Assembly: GCF_030272615.1 (NCBI RefSeq)
Contig: NC_081410.1
Location: forward strand, 225,483,415-225,547,414
Origin: Cryptomeria japonica
Taxonomy: Eukaryota; Streptophyta; Pinopsida; Cupressales; Cupressaceae
Length of the DNA stretch: 64,000 nucleotides
Direction of reading: 5' to 3'
Shown one piece after another: positions 12,097-24,159 of the stretch; the first letter of the stretch is position 1, and every line of letters begins with the position of its first letter. A program made the position numbers and the translations under genes. The notes below the pieces were generated by a model. That model made no database searches. It worked only from the letters and a program-made list of their open reading frames with translations, and had not been told where the DNA came from.

Positions 12097-12990
12097 ACTT
12101 AAGTCTCTCAACAATAAACAATAATAATTTTGTAGACAACATTGCATAGGTATATAGGTCTAAGTAGGTCTGAAGAATCAACTCCTTCTCTTATTGGAAT
12201 AAGAGAAAGGAACATACCATTCATGGATGTCAACATTTGTTTATTCCTTTGAGATTCCAAAACCACCTCCAAAGGGTGTAGTTTGATGATATACCAAAAC
12301 TCCAAGTAAAAATCTATTAGAAATCTGTCAAATCTAGGGGATTTCCCTTTTTTCATCTGGAACACAATCCCTTGTAATTCATCTAAAGTAATGGCTTTGT
12401 TAAAATAAGCATTAATCTCATTAGAAACCAATAATATGATGCACTCCAAGCTAAGATCCACTTCCTCCCTTTTCTAGAGGAGTATCCTTAATAAACAAAG
12501 TATAATAATAATGAATGATCTATCTTGAAATAAACTTGAAATAAGAAATTTTATTCCCTTTAGAATACCTGAGAGAGGTATTAAGATTCTCTTGCCTCCT
12601 ATCCTTAATAGAGTTATGGAAAAAGGCATTGTTTCTATCTCCTCGTAGCCAATCAATATAAGATTTCTACTTCCAAAATATTTCTTCACATAACTCCCAC
12701 TCCTTAGGTTCTTTCATAGCTACTACTTCTAATCAAAATGATTCTACTATTAAACTATCATCTCAAGTGATGCAATCTAGATGGGATTGGGCATCCTCTT
12801 TAACAATGAAAACATTTCCATAGCACTACCTAATCCATCTTTTCAACATGTACTTAACATATTGAAACCTATTGAAAAATGAGAATATTATTGTTTCAAA
12901 CGCAGGCTTCCCTTTGGACCACCATTATGATATCAAATCTTGCAAGAAGATTCTTGAAGCCACATAAGTTGGAATTTGAGAGAAGGATTT
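12097..12990 (-). pseudogene. LINE linker and N-terminal reverse transcriptase
   Basis: The minus-strand frame at 12461-12108 has MKKGKSPRFDRFLIDFYLEF and, further on, RPIYLCNVVYKII. These are the first conserved blocks of plant LINE reverse transcriptase. Upstream (12689-12474 and to about 12960) are linker motifs such as WKRWI-like and EEIFWK.KSYIDWL, in several frames. After YKII a one-base shift gives LFIVERLK, which runs up to the LTR insertion at 12096. Beyond about 12.99 kb no LINE similarity is visible. Confidence 0.75.
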
Positions 12991-13906
12991 TTGAAGGTTC
13001 TAAAGAAAGTAGTTGAAGGTTTCATTGGGATGTGTTGAATAACTCTATGAAGTTTATCCCAAATTCATTTTTCTATAAATTTTAAAAATATTCCATAATT
13101 ATTTTTTTCAAAACATTGCTTGAGGAACCTATTTAGTTGCAACAATCCAAAATATTCAATTTTTAAACTTTCATCAAAACTAGAAGCCTCCTAAAATAAA
13201 TCAAGCCAAAAATATAAATAAAACTGAAAATGTTTTTGGGTGATGCAAGATCCTTTATGGATCTAGATGCTCCTATATCATCCTTTGAGCATTTCATAGC
13301 AACAAATATCATCATGACCTTCCATATCGTGGTGTATCTTGTAATTTTATTGAATATTTTTCATATAAAACACCTTACAATTACATCAAGTCCTCCATAT
13401 CATGGTGCTTCATGTCATGCACTATAATAAATTAGATTTCTCAAACATTTGAAATTTATTGCAAGTTTGGTAGCATTTATCATAACATCATCCACACTCA
13501 CATTAATCTCTTCTTAACCAGATTTTCATAACTAACACTAATTCTATTCCAACCTTTAATTTTGACTCATCTATTCTATCTCAACTTATATCATTTTGAG
13601 TATTTATCCATCTCTTTCATCTTGCCTACCCTCTCGAGAGATAGGAGCATCATCTAACACTCACTTTTTCTAGTTCATTTGAAAAGTGGTTACTTCTTTA
13701 ATATACAATACTCTTTCAAATTGATCATTTATGTCATCTCCATTTAAATCATTCCAGTCTCATGATGTTGACTAACTTTGATGTTCTAATTGATCATTTA
13801 TGTCATCTTTTTTAATCTACTAATTCAATTATTTTTATAATCTCATCATTTCATCAATATATCAGCTTCATCATGTTAATTTACATTGTTGATTAATTGA
13901 TTACAT
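12991..13906. other. AT-rich non-coding stretch
   Basis: No supported gene, LTR or repeat. It contains runs of TCATC and TCATTT words at 13.6-13.86 kb (for example CATCATTTCATCAATATATC). It ends at the copia element whose flanking base pattern TACAT is found at 13902-13906. Confidence 0.5.
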
Positions 13907-14275
13907 TGTTGGAGCTGAGGAACACAACACCACAGGAGCCTAAAGATCTTCTGCAAGCTAAAACAATCTGTTACAAGGAGAAGCAATGAAGCAAAGCAAT
14001 ATGAAGAACAATACACAGGAAAAATATGCTCAAAAGAGGAGATCTCAATATTCACCAAAAAAGTGTAGTGTCATAATGATACAAAGAAATGAAAAATAAC
14101 CTCTAATAGGTCAAGAAACTTTAAAAGGGAAAACCTAGGCTTGCACATAATAATTAATAAAAGAATTAATTATTATGCACCTAATGTTAGCTTAAGTGTA
14201 AAAAGATAATAGGGAACTTAAAGAATTAAACAAATATTGTTTAATTAATCAACTAAATACCCAATTACTCTAACA
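13907..14275 (-). repeat. 3' LTR of copia element 1
   Basis: Begins TGTTGGAG and ends CTCTAACA on the plus strand, so on the coding strand it starts TGTTAGAG and ends CTCCAACA. It is nearly identical to 19775-20143, with around a dozen and a half differences by eye, many of them C/T or G/A. Confidence 0.9.
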
Positions 14276-14284
14276 CCCCCCTTA
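14276..14284 (-). other. Polypurine tract of copia element 1
   Basis: On the minus strand TTAAGGGGG lies directly before the 3' LTR start, as expected for the plus-strand primer. Confidence 0.8.
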
Positions 14285-14483
14285 AGCTAGACTTAGGGAG
14301 AAGCTAAAGCCTAGAACAACTACTAAAGCAGGAAAGAAGGTTCTCGACAACAAGGCCTAATCAAGTACCCAAATATAATGAAATCTCTATGAAACGAAGA
14401 CAAAGGAGAAAACCCAGTGGGAAAAACTCCTCTCCAAAAAGAGATAAAAGAACATGCTAAAAGAAGAAGAAGGAAGGAAGGCC

Positions 14484-15149
14484 TCATAAAGACCCCCCAA
14501 GGACAAGTTCCTTCACCCCAAGCATAGAGCACAAATGAAGATAGCGCGATGATGCAAAAGGTTTCATGAAGATGTCTGCAACCCGCTCGGCAGTGGGAAT
14601 GTACTCCAGCATGAGAACACCATCCTGAATCAACTGGCGGATGAAATGCATGTGAAGCTCAATGTGCTTTGTCTGGTGATGCTCTACCGGGTTTAGAGAA
14701 ATATGAATAGCACTCTGATTGTCACACCAAAGAACAGTGGGACTATCAGGAGGAAAACCAAACTCAGTCATCAACTATCAAAGCCATAAGATCTCCTGAC
14801 TGGCGAGCACAACAGCTCAGTACTCAGCCTCTGTAGATGATAATGCATGAGTAGTTTACTTCTTGCAAGACCATGTGATAGGACCATAGCCAAGACAGAA
14901 AACAAAGCCAGAAGTAGACTTTCGATCAGTGACATCACCAGCCCAATCTGAGTCAGTGTAGCCAACAATGTGAGGGTCCCCTGATGTATACTGAATGCCA
15001 TGAGAACTAGAGCCCTGAATGTACCACAAAATACATTTGGTTGCTTTCCAATGACTCTCATGAGGATCATGGGAGAATCGAGAGACAAGGCCAACCGCAA
15101 AAGAAATATCAGGATGGGTGCGAGTCAGGTACAACAAACTGCCAACCAA
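14484..15149 (-). pseudogene. Copia RNase H
   Basis: The upstream frame (15149-14856) has MVGSLLYLTRTHPDISFAV and then TDSDWAGDVTDRKSTSGF, the end of reverse transcriptase and the copia RNase H core. The frame at 14774-14484 carries WCDNQSAIHI, the HxxTKHIE motif and VADIFMKP, and ends at a natural stop after GGSL. A stop and a frame change lie between the two parts near 14.78-14.86 kb. Confidence 0.85.
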
Positions 15150-15383
15150 CTGCCTGTAAAGTGTAGAATCTACTAAAGGAGTGGGGCAAGTGGTGGTAAA
15201 AACAACCCCTGACTAAAATGGAGTGGGAGCAGGCTTGCAATCAAGCATTTCGAAGTGCCAAAGCATGTCAAGAGAATACTTCTACTGGTAAATGAAGATC
15301 CCATCAAAAGACTGAATCACCTAAAGATCAAAGAAATAGTGTAGAAGACCAAGATCTGTCATCTCAAACTAATCCATCAAGGC

Positions 15384-15968
15384 TCACTGAGTATGTTGAA
15401 TCATAGAGGATGAGCTACCGATGATGAGGAGATCATCAACATATAGCACAAGAATCAGGATCTCACCCTCAAGAAGTTGAATATACATTGTGTGATCAGA
15501 ATGACTGCAGGTGAACCCAGTGGAGAGAAAGAAAGAATCCATCTTCTCATACCAAGCCCAAGGGGCCTGTTTGAGATCATACAATGAATGCCAAAGTTTG
15601 CAAACCAAAGAAGTGTCCTGCACAAATCCCTGAGGCTTCTCCATGTAGATTTCCTCTTGTAGATCCCCATGTAAGAAGGCACTCTTCACATCCATCTAAA
15701 AAACTGGCCAAACCCGAGAAGCTACAAGAGATAGTACAAAGCGAATGGAATTCATCTTGGTGACAGGGGAAAAGGTCTTGAAGTAATCAATACCCTCAAC
15801 CTGTAAGAAACCCTTCACAACAAGAGGTGCTTTGTACTTATCAATGGAACCATCAGCAACATACTTGGTGCGATACAACCAGTGACATCTAATCATCTTT
15901 CTGCCCTTAGGAAGAGGACAGAGATCCCAAGTATGATTCCTCATCAAAGAAAAATACTCCTCCTTCAT
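15384..15968 (-). pseudogene. Copia reverse transcriptase
   Basis: The frame at 15968-15696 starts the domain (WLYRTKYVADGSIDKYKAPL, then FSPVTKMNSIRFVLSL). The frame at 15695-15384 carries MDVKSAFLHGDLQEEIYMEK, LYDLKQAPWAWYEKM and the catalytic LYVDDLL box, with both Asp present. The join at 15695/15696 is a single stop. The sequence 15150-15383, which should hold the rest of the palm and thumb, is readable only in broken frames. Confidence 0.88.
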
Positions 15969-16044
15969 CGCACAATCCCACTCAGGATGACCGGTAGCTT
16001 TTGAAAACTTCTAAGGATCATCTAAAATAGCATGACTCAAAAGA

Positions 16045-17019
16045 CTAACCCATAGTATGAGAACGGGTCCGACGAGTATCTAAAGGATCACTAGCCAAAG
16101 GACTTGTCACCTCAACAGTAAAGCGAGACCACTTGGGCATCTGAGGTGGAGCAGGTGGAGGTGGGGATGGTAGATCATTAGCACCATCATTAGAATCATC
16201 CTCAAAAAGATCCTGAAGAGATGCAGTGGAAGGAGTAGGCAGAGGAGTAGACACTAGAGTTAGGGTATCCACTTTGGGAAGGCGCTCATCAAACTGAACA
16301 TCCCGTCGAAACAAGACCTCTCTGGAATCAAGATCAAACAACTTGTATGCCTTAACATCCTCACAGTAGCCAACAAAAATGAGAGGTCAGCTCTTCCGCT
16401 CCATGGCTTTCCTCTGAGCATCAGGAATAAAAGCCCATGCCTCACTACCAAACACCCGGAAAAAAGAAACATCAGGCTTGTTATGAGACCAAGCCTCCTC
16501 AGGAGTCATATGTTGAATAGCCTTGTGAGGTATATGATTTTGAATATAGTTGGCACAATTGACTGCCTCAGCCCAAAAAGATGAATCCATGGACCTAGAC
16601 TGAATCAGACAATTCGCCATCTCCCATAAAGTTTTGTTCTTGTACTCAGTGACACCATTCTGCTGAGGAGTGTAGGGAATAGTAAACTGATGCTGCAAAC
16701 CATGCTCAATGCAAAAATCTCTGAAAGCTTGATTCACATACTTCCCCCCATTATCTGTACATATCCACCGAATAGATCAACCTGACTGCTTCTCAACAAA
16801 TGTCTTGAATATTCAAAATGAATCAAAGACATCAGACTTGTACTTAAGAAAGTACACCCATGTGCGTCTGGAGAAGTCATCAATAAAAGTGAGCACATAC
16901 TTGGCCCCAGAAAAAGGAGTGGGAAATGACATGAGATCACTGTGAATCAACTCCAAGGGTGACAAAGCATGAGGGGCGCTTCCCTTTGGAAAGGGATCCC
17001 TGTGATGCTTTCCAAGCAC
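16045..17019 (-). pseudogene. Copia integrase core and linker
   Basis: HSDLMSFPTPFSGAKYVLTF and IDDFSRRTWVYFLKYKSDVF (17019-16813) carry the first catalytic Asp region. GLQHQFTIPYTPQQNGVTEY (16737-16387) holds the third catalytic region, with E in the QQNGVTEYKNK motif. FFRVFGSEAWAFIPDAQRKA follows. The proline-rich frame at 16341-16045 is the variable linker to reverse transcriptase. A frame change near 16740-16810 and a stop near 16340 break it. Confidence 0.85.
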
Positions 17020-17052
17020 ACAACCATGACAAACACCATCAGTGCAAGAAAT

Positions 17053-17560
17053 CTATGGGAGCCCAAGAACAAATGCCTGTGTACTCATCCGCTGAAGATA
17101 TTTGTAATTGACATGGCCCAAGCGCTCATGCCAAAGCTTACTCACTGAATCTGCATGTGCTATAAGAGATGAACCAGCACCCATAGAGGGCTCAAATCTA
17201 TCAAATCTGTACACACGAGATGCAATATCCACACTCCCAGTAGCCACAACCAAATTAGAGTCATGGAGGTCCTGAATAACCACATCATGTGGTGAGAACT
17301 CAACTGTCTTACCAAAGCCAGAGTGGCAAATCTAATAAATGGACAGGAGATTCATCGAGATGTCAAGAACAACCATAACATCCTGCAGAGTACCCCCATC
17401 CAATGAGATAGAACATGAACCTAAGATGAAAAGATGAACTGAGTCATCCACTGCAATCTGTGAAGTACCACAAGAGGTAAGAGAAGTAACCAACTGCTGA
17501 GTGTGAGTCATATGGTGAGAAGCACCAGAATCAAGTATCCATGTGGACTCATAGGTCGAA
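17053..17560 (-). pseudogene. Copia protease and GAG-pre-integrase region
   Basis: At about 17545-17505 the minus strand reads TWILDSGASHHMT, the copia aspartic protease active site with D-S-G intact. After a stop near 17330 the frame 17283-17053 contains LWHERLGHVNYKYLQRMS, the zinc-binding HHCC-type pre-integrase region. Confidence 0.85.
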
Positions 17561-17649
17561 GCTCGAGTAGTGAGAGAATGACCTTTCCCTATGGAAGGAG
17601 AAGATGCCTAAGGTGAGGAGATGTGATGTTGATGCATGGGTTCCTCTAA

Positions 17650-18508
17650 AGCATCTAAACATTTCTAACACCTAGAAATAGGATGTCCTTCCTTGCCACA
17701 AAAACTGCAAGTATCACCTGATTTCTTCTTAGTCTTGGAGGAAGACTCATCAGATTGTGAAGATTTCTCATGATTGGGAGGAAATGGTGGTTTCGATTCA
17801 CTTATGAGAAGGCTTGGAGGGATTCTCACTACCTATAGAAGGCTTCTTCGGCTTCGGTTTCTACTTTTGTTTCTCCTTAGAGGAATGAGAAACCAATGAT
17901 TTGTTCTTGGATCCTAAGAGCATATCCAGCTAAGAAATATGAGACTGCTCATGAGACAAATTCTCACAAAAGACATCAAAGGTAGGCATGGTGAAATGAG
18001 AACCCAAGCCATCCATGGTGGAGTAGAAAGCAGAGGCAAAAAATTGAAAATGGCCCCAAAGCTTCAAAAGAATCAAATGAATGCACTCTATGTCCATCTT
18101 GATCTTGCCACATCCCTGAAGAATAGATCTGGTAGTCTTGAACTTGATCAAGAAATCCTCAATGGTGGGAAAGGAATCAAGTGACAAAGAAACCAACTTT
18201 GCCTCAAACTGCAATACCTGAATCTCATTGACCCTCCCATAGAGAGAATCAAACTTCAACCACATAGCCCGAGGAGTGAGAAACTCATCAAGGTGAAATA
18301 GAAGACTATCTAAGACATGAAAGGAGAGCAACCCCATGGCCTCACCCATCTTGTTCCTATGTTGAAGAAGCTCATAAGGACACTGCAATATAGGTTGAAC
18401 CTCATCCAAACAAGACCACAACCCTCATGCCTAGAGAAGCCTTGTGATGTGGGGCTTCCAGGTGTGATAGTTGTGTGAAGTTAACAACTCAACTAAAGGA
18501 TCTGCCAT
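17650..18508 (-). pseudogene. Copia gag with CCHC zinc knuckle
   Basis: A probable start ATG lies at 18508 (MADPLVELLTSHNYHTWKPH). Two stops follow near 18440, then an open frame of 163 codons (18421-17930) with helical capsid-like sequence. At about 17720-17680 CSFCGKEGHPISRC gives a complete CX2CX4HX4C nucleic-acid-binding knuckle. Gag packages the element RNA in the cytoplasm. This copy is broken. Confidence 0.82.
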
Positions 18509-19760
18509 GAGAATAGAACTCTGCACCTACACCTGCTTGTTGATTTTTTATTATGTGATCTTTCAGAATAGATAGAAGATGCAGAAGGGTTTGTTTGTTT
18601 TTGAGAGTTTTGGTGTTCTTGATATCTAATATAAATGATAGAAAGGGAGAAAAAAAAACCCCCCCACAATAGATAAACCCAAACCCTAGTACATACTGAT
18701 GAGAAGGAAGTAGTGCATAAGAAAAAAAACTTCAAACTGATATCTCATGTACCTGATGAAAATTCTGAGAAAAATGATCACAAATCTTAATAGAGCATGC
18801 TGAGAGCTTTCCAATGCCTATTCATTTTTGAAAAATGGAGTCCGCTTGCCCATTCTATAGCCACGAAAGTGCATAAAAGAAGCTCAACTTTAACTAGAAA
18901 AAAGTACAATTAAATAGCAGATTTGGAAAAAAAATCTAACTCCACAATGTCCGACTCAGAATCAGCTTTCCGATGCCTATTTGTTTTCCAAAAAATGACT
19001 CCAGATGTGAAAGATAAGACCGAAAAACCAACCTCCCCTCGAAAAAGGCTAGAGGGTGGAGAAGCCAAGAGAAGGTGGCCGGAGGGTAGCGGTGGTGGTG
19101 GTCAAGCCGGATGGCGAGGTGGCAGACTGAGCTGGCAGTGGAGGAGAGAACTTGGGAGGAGCAGGGGCCGCAGGGGTTGCCGGCAACGGGCGCAGGGCTA
19201 GGTGGTGGCCGACGGGAGCCACAGACGGTAGCAGAGGGTCCCTGGTGGTGGTTTTGGAGGGGCTAGCGGTGGCCGTAGGGGCCAGACTGACAGGTCCGAC
19301 AGGTTGTACGATGGCCGGACTGTCAGGTCTGGTACCGTGCGAAATCTCACACCCAAAAAGCCAAAAAAAACTTTTTCATGTCCTTTCCTTTGTATTTTTT
19401 ATTTATTTTTTATTTTTTTAGATTTTTAAAAAAAAATCAAAAATCCGGCCTGCATGTCGTAAAAAGGCAAAAAAAAATTGAATTTTTTTTTTCTTGTTTT
19501 GTGTACCAGAGCAGTACAGTCTGGTGTTGGAGAAAAAAATCACCCAGATGCTCAGGAGTCAAAAATAGATAAATTTTATGTGATTATAAGGGTTTTTGGG
19601 CCTTCTAAACATGATGGTGAGGCCCGTTTAGGCCCAAAGTGCTAAAAAAAAAAAAAAAAAAAAAAACTATCCCTAAGCACACAAAAAAAATTGCCTGAAA
19701 CCCCAAATCTGCTTCCAATGCAAAAAATTCTCAAAAACAAGAACAGATAGCTGCAAATCT
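18509..19760 (-). other. Leader (5' untranslated region) of copia element 1
   Basis: 1.25 kb lie between gag and the primer site. A GC-rich block at 19040-19350 (GGTGG and GGCCGGA words) contrasts with the AT-rich surroundings. It is followed by A/T-rich sequence and an A-run of about 22 at 19645. Plus-strand frames in the GC block are composition artefacts. Confidence 0.6.
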
Positions 19761-19761
19761 G

Positions 19762-19774
19762 AGCTCTAATACCA
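19762..19774 (-). other. Primer-binding site of copia element 1
   Basis: The minus strand reads TGGTATTAGAGCTC directly after the 5' LTR. It matches the usual plant copia TGGTATCAGAGC site (initiator Met tRNA) with one change. Confidence 0.85.
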
Positions 19775-20143
19775 TGTTGGAGTTGAGAAACACAACACCA
19801 TAGGAGCCTAAAGATCTTTTGCAAGCTAAAACAATCTATTACAAGGAGAAGCAATGAAGCAAAGCAATCCGAAGAACAATACACAAGAAAAATATGCTCA
19901 AAAGAGGAGAGCTCAATATTCACCAAAAACGCGTAGTGTCATAATGATACAAAGAAATGAAAAATAACCTCTAATAGGTCAAGAAACCCTAAAAGGGAAA
20001 ACCTAGGCTTGCACATAATAATTAAAAAAAGAATTAATTATTATGCACCTAATGTTAGCTTAAGTGTAAAAAGATAATAGGGAACTTAAAGAATTAAACA
20101 AATATTGTTTAATTAATCAAGTAAATACCCAATTACTCTAACA
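19775..20143 (-). repeat. 5' LTR of copia element 1
   Basis: Same length and ends (TG...CA) as 13907-14275. On the minus strand its end abuts the PBS at 19774. Confidence 0.9.
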
Positions 20144-20565
20144 TGCATTACATTAATAAATTAATCTAATCTACTTAGTATCACCCCATGTTATTTAATT
20201 GATGAATCATTAGTAATTAATTAGTTTGTCCCTAATTAATCAATGCATATATTTATTTATTTTCTGGTAAATTATGGGAATAAGGCCCACACTCTTTTAA
20301 TAAAACATAAAGGAATCAAACTACATCAAGTCTATCATGCAGGATTAAAACAAACCGAGGAAAAGGGGGAAAAATAAATTAGCAAGAAGAAAAAAATTTG
20401 AGAAAGCTCTAAAAGGGAAAGAGAGATATAAATCCATCAGAAGAGAAAATACAAAAGATAAATCAAGCCAAATGAAAGCTAAAATTTATTCTTGTGCCTT
20501 GAGAAGAGAGAATCCATGGTCCACTGAGAACCATCCTCTACAACCTCCTTGCCTTCAATGTAAAT
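20144..20565. other. AT-rich non-coding stretch
   Basis: No supported gene. It is rich in ATTAATTAATTTA-type words, then a purine-rich stretch at 20.34-20.46 kb. Confidence 0.5.
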
Positions 20566-21072
20566 TTATTTAGACTCTGACTTCCTCCCTTTTTTCTTCT
20601 TAGAAACACCACAGTCAGGCTTGGTTTTGTTACACATAGTTTTAGAAATCCTGCATTTTCTAGTGGGAGCCAAAACAATGTCGTGATCATAAAAATCAAT
20701 GTGAATATCATTCATATTCTCCATGAAATGATAAGTTCCCTTTGCCTCAAAATCATCCTCATCTAGCTCAAAATAAGTGTCATTCATATTATCTTGTAAG
20801 GAACAAATGGAGGGGGTAATACCTCTGTATGTTGCGCTAGTGTTAAAGGATATGTAGGCAGAATTGGATTAGGCTCTAAGACAAATTGGGGCACCATAAA
20901 CTTGCCATGATTTCTACAAGTAAAATCAACATCTAGAGTTCCAAATTTCTTTATCCACTTTTCAAGGCAAACATGCCTAGTGCTGGATGAACATTGTTGA
21001 GTACAAGTCACAATCTTGTGCCCCAAGTTGTTGCAATTGAAGGAATAGTGCTAGGGTTAACTTTCTTGAATT
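20566..21072 (-). pseudogene. Zinc-knuckle ORF remnant, probable gag-derived
   Basis: Two minus-strand frames, 21026-20784 and 20787-20566, overlap by ATGA. Just upstream of the first (about 21060-21020) the frame reads SFNCNNLGHKIVTC. This is a CX2CX4HX4C knuckle in which the first Cys has become Ser. Downstream are a Trp/Cys-containing stretch, an acidic stretch and a basic tail ending KKKKGRKSES. I do not recognise the protein. A retrotransposon gag fragment is most likely, but a transposon-unrelated gene cannot be excluded. Confidence 0.45.
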
Positions 21073-21344
21073 GCTCCAAATAGTATTTTATATGCTTCTT
21101 AGAGACACCCTACTCCTAAGTGTCACAATTTTGTACCTTCCTACTCATAGCCACATCCTCCATGCTAGTTTTCCCCCCATTGGCACCCACCAAGGCTCCC
21201 TTTGCACATCATACTAATAGTTCATGCTTACCCTATCAATGCATACATTTTTATTAAAATAAATAATTATGAAATTATCTTCACTGTCTAGCAAGTTGTG
21301 TTATGCTATTCAACTCACACTACTGCATATGTTGTTGTTTGGTT

Positions 21345-21600
21345 TAAGGAGTTAAGAATCTCGTATAAGAGATAGGTTTGGTTTCTAGTTTGCAACAACC
21401 TATATAATACATGCAATTGAAAAAAAAATTCCTGGTTTTGGGAACATCTCGTATACAAGTTAGGTATGGTTTCGAGAATGTATACCTCATATAAGACATA
21501 TAAAAAAAATTGTATTTGGTTTCAGGAATGAAGCATCTCAAATAAGAGTTAGGTTTGGTTTTGAGAATTTACACCTCATATAAGGTATGCAAAATAAAAA
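21345..21600. repeat. Three degenerate copies of a ~95-bp repeat
   Basis: Copies start near 21345, 21442 and 21533. Each has CATCTC or AATCTC, then TATAAGAG, AGGTTTGGTTT, GAGAAT and a CCTCATATAAG box. The last two are the clearest. Lying just after a PPT-like tract on the minus strand, they may be part of a 3' LTR. Confidence 0.6.
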
Positions 21601-21631
21601 ATAATATAGTACAAAGAGGGTGATATGTATG

Positions 21632-21650
21632 CCCCCCCCCCCCCTTAAGA
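21632..21650 (-). other. Polypurine tract-like G13 run
   Basis: Thirteen consecutive C on the plus strand followed by TTAAG. On the minus strand this reads CTTAAG then G13 then CATA. The position after the spacer fits a PPT. The run length may be a sequencing or slippage expansion. Confidence 0.45.
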
Positions 21651-22509
21651 TGTCAATATATAGGTATGTTGATGTCTTAAGGAAGCTATAAACAAGGATA
21701 CCCACCTTCAGTATCAAGGAGATATCCTTTAGACAATAATGTATATAGATCCAAGACAAAGAGGTAGGATTCTTAGAAGCAAGGAAAATATGTAAAAGAG
21801 ATATCTTACAACAAGTGTAAAGGGAATCCTTTCTAGGAGAAGGAGAAAGAGATCTTTTCCCAAAGACACCTACCTCCAAGTGGAGATTTTGAACAAAATA
21901 AAATCATTGACCAAAGGAAGGAGAAGAATAATTCATACCTTCCCCCTATTTCTAGAAAAAAGTGATTCTTGATGAAGGATAACACACTTTTGACCCAAAG
22001 CGAGGGGTTTGTTTATAATAGGCATAGATTGCCAAGTGAAGAAGAGGTTGTACACAAGGATGCACACCTCTTGCATAACAGGGAATCCTTGAGCAAAAAA
22101 GAAACTTCACACAAAGAATAACATGGTATTATAAGAAAATGCCACACAATAAAGGAAAAGTGGATCCTTGGAAAGGATAGGAGAAATCAATGCCCCCCAA
22201 GCATAGGGACAAAGAGAAAGATCACACAACCTCCAAAGAGAGATTATACATAAAATATGTACCACTTAAAGAAAGAAAAAGGTATTAAGAAAGGAACACA
22301 TATCTACTCACATGAAGGAAGATTCAATGCGAGAAAAGACATCAAGATATGCAAAATACAACTCAAAAGAAGAGGCAATATTCGAAAGGAGAGAGGATTG
22401 AATATACTATCCTTTCCCTCCAAGCGAGGAGACAAATATGAACTATGTTGCTGCCCAAGTATGATTTGAAAATGAAGATGTATCACCACTAATAACAAAG
22501 ATATTTGAA

Positions 22510-22893
22510 TCAAGTTAAACTACTAGTTCCATAGTGTAGGGAACAAGATAATAAGGTTAATACCTCTTCACCAAGAAAAAATGCAAGATCAGTTGTAAGA
22601 GCTATGCGAGCTTGATTATATTGGTATTGAAAAAATTCTTTAAAAGATTTACAATTTCCAAGAGAATGAGAACAACAATGATGAAAAAGAAAATACTCAT
22701 CACCTTCTTTATTCTTATTGTTATATCTTATGAAAGGAAAAACAACATTCTTATCATACTTCAATCTCCAAAAGATTCTTGTAGCTAATTTTTCTTGACT
22801 CTCAATAGGGGTAGGTATTGTCTCTTGAGATGTAGGACAAGATGTGATAGAAGGAGAAGGATTTTTTCCTATTATTTTGAGTTCAATTATCAA
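22510..22893 (-). pseudogene. Gypsy gag C-terminal fragment
   Basis: A 127-codon frame. The region YFLFHHCCSHSLGNCKSFKE resembles the C-x-x-H-x4-H-x4-C block of the gypsy gag at 44.3 kb (YCDFHRNKGHQTNDCMRLK) in spacing and in the following L-K/F-K helix. The expected first Cys is replaced by Leu. It is isolated, with stops on both sides. Confidence 0.5.
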
Positions 22894-23220
22894 TGAGTCC
22901 TTGTATTTAATTTTGAAAATCGGGATATTCCTTTATATGATGATCATTAGTTTGATGATATGTGCATACATGATTATTTAGGGAAGAAGCATCTTTAGAT
23001 GGACAATGGATTTTATGTTTTTAAAAATACTCCTTAAGCCTTTGAACTTTAAGGAGATCATCCATAGGTGAATGATGAGGATGTCCTAGACTTTTTGTAC
23101 TAGCTTGTGAAGGAGGCTTTATAGGGACTTTGGTTCATTGTTCATATTTTCCAGGTCCTTGTCCACTGTAACCTTGTTTTGAGATTATATTATAACCACT
23201 CATATGAAACAAATTAATTG

Positions 23221-23448
23221 TCAGGAAGAAGGACCATTACTATGAATATATTTAAAATTTGTAGTGTAAGGCCACATGGAGGAGTCAAAGGGATGAGTAG
23301 ATGAAGAAGGGATATCCTTTGTAGGAAATTTCTCCTTTCTATCATCGTTCATGCCCTGTTTGATAGGTTGGGAAGAAGGGTCCCAATCATCTAAATCTTC
23401 ATCCTTGTTTAATTCCATGTGAGGAGATAAATCATAAATAAAATTCAT
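23221..23448 (-). pseudogene. Possible gag fragment, 75 codons
   Basis: A polar, Pro/Asp/Ser-rich frame (NKDEDLDDWDPSSQPIKQGM) upstream of the gag fragment on the same strand. It has no diagnostic motif. It is assigned only by position. Confidence 0.25.
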
Positions 23449-24159
23449 AACATCATCTTCCCTACAAATATGTTGATGATTAAGATAATCTATAAGAGAA
23501 TAAGGAGGATCTAAAGAAATTGATATACTAAGATTTTGATATTTCCCCCCTTACACTAAAGTATGTACATGAGAAAAATATGGTGGCATGTTGCTCTTAA
23601 ATTCTTTCTCTCCATTAGAGAGATCATTTATACGAGTATTGACTCTTTCCTCATTCACATGAGATACCCTAGGGGAGGTACAAGTGTTAGCCTTTTCAAT
23701 GTCATCTTTAGGATTATCATTGTCTATGAAAGTTTTTATTTGATAAACAAATGTTATTCATTTTCTTAAAAATAATATCATAAAAAAACATACAATATGG
23801 ATAAAATCTTTGAGAGATGATTTGCAAGTAGGAAATATCTTTGAAATTCTAAAGATACAATATGCAAGAGTACTATGGATGAAAAGAAGTAATGTAAAGT
23901 GAAAGAAACCATTATCTGACACATGATTTTGATATACATGACTATGAAACAATGTAATAATATGTGAAATAGAAAATCAATTAGATTTGAGTAAATTCCA
24001 TTATGAAATAGCCCAAATCAGATTTGAAAACACAAGTGAAAAATAATGCAACCCTCAAACAAATTTTAGAATAATAAATGAGGGTTTTTATGAAATTAAC
24101 CACTAAATTTATGTAATTCAATCGCAAATATGATTTATGAGTGCAAAATTTAGTGTTTA

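Larger units (their letters stand above)
5560..12990 (-). mobile_element. LINE (non-LTR retrotransposon), interrupted and decayed
   Basis: Two blocks of one minus-strand LINE, 12097-12990 and 5560-8232, become contiguous if the LTR element at 8233-12096 is removed. The first block ends in ERLK codons. The second resumes with the SRQILDG and FINVDIAKTYD motifs, which normally follow about twenty residues later. The order is linker, reverse transcriptase, zinc-knuckle region and RNase H. The endonuclease domain and 5' end are not seen, so the copy is 5' truncated near 12.99 kb. Confidence 0.75.
13907..20143 (-). mobile_element. Ty1/copia element with 369-bp LTRs
   Basis: Two 369-bp LTRs (13907-14275 and 19775-20143) bracket gag, protease, integrase, reverse transcriptase and RNase H in copia order on the minus strand. 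A PBS sits next to the right LTR and a PPT next to the left one. Flanking pentamers TACAT (13902-13906) and TGCAT (20144-20148) differ at one base, consistent with an aged target duplication. The pol frame is broken in about eight places, so the copy is inactive. Confidence 0.9.

Noticed and set aside
18923..19421. Plus-strand Gly/Arg-rich reading frames
   Set aside because: They come from the GC-rich block in a minus-strand copia leader. They are low complexity with no domain.
19762..19774. tRNA-like bases near LTRs (also 30368, 33014, 48831, 63421)
   Set aside because: They are primer-binding sites complementary to tRNA 3' ends. No cloverleaf is present, so they are not tRNA genes.
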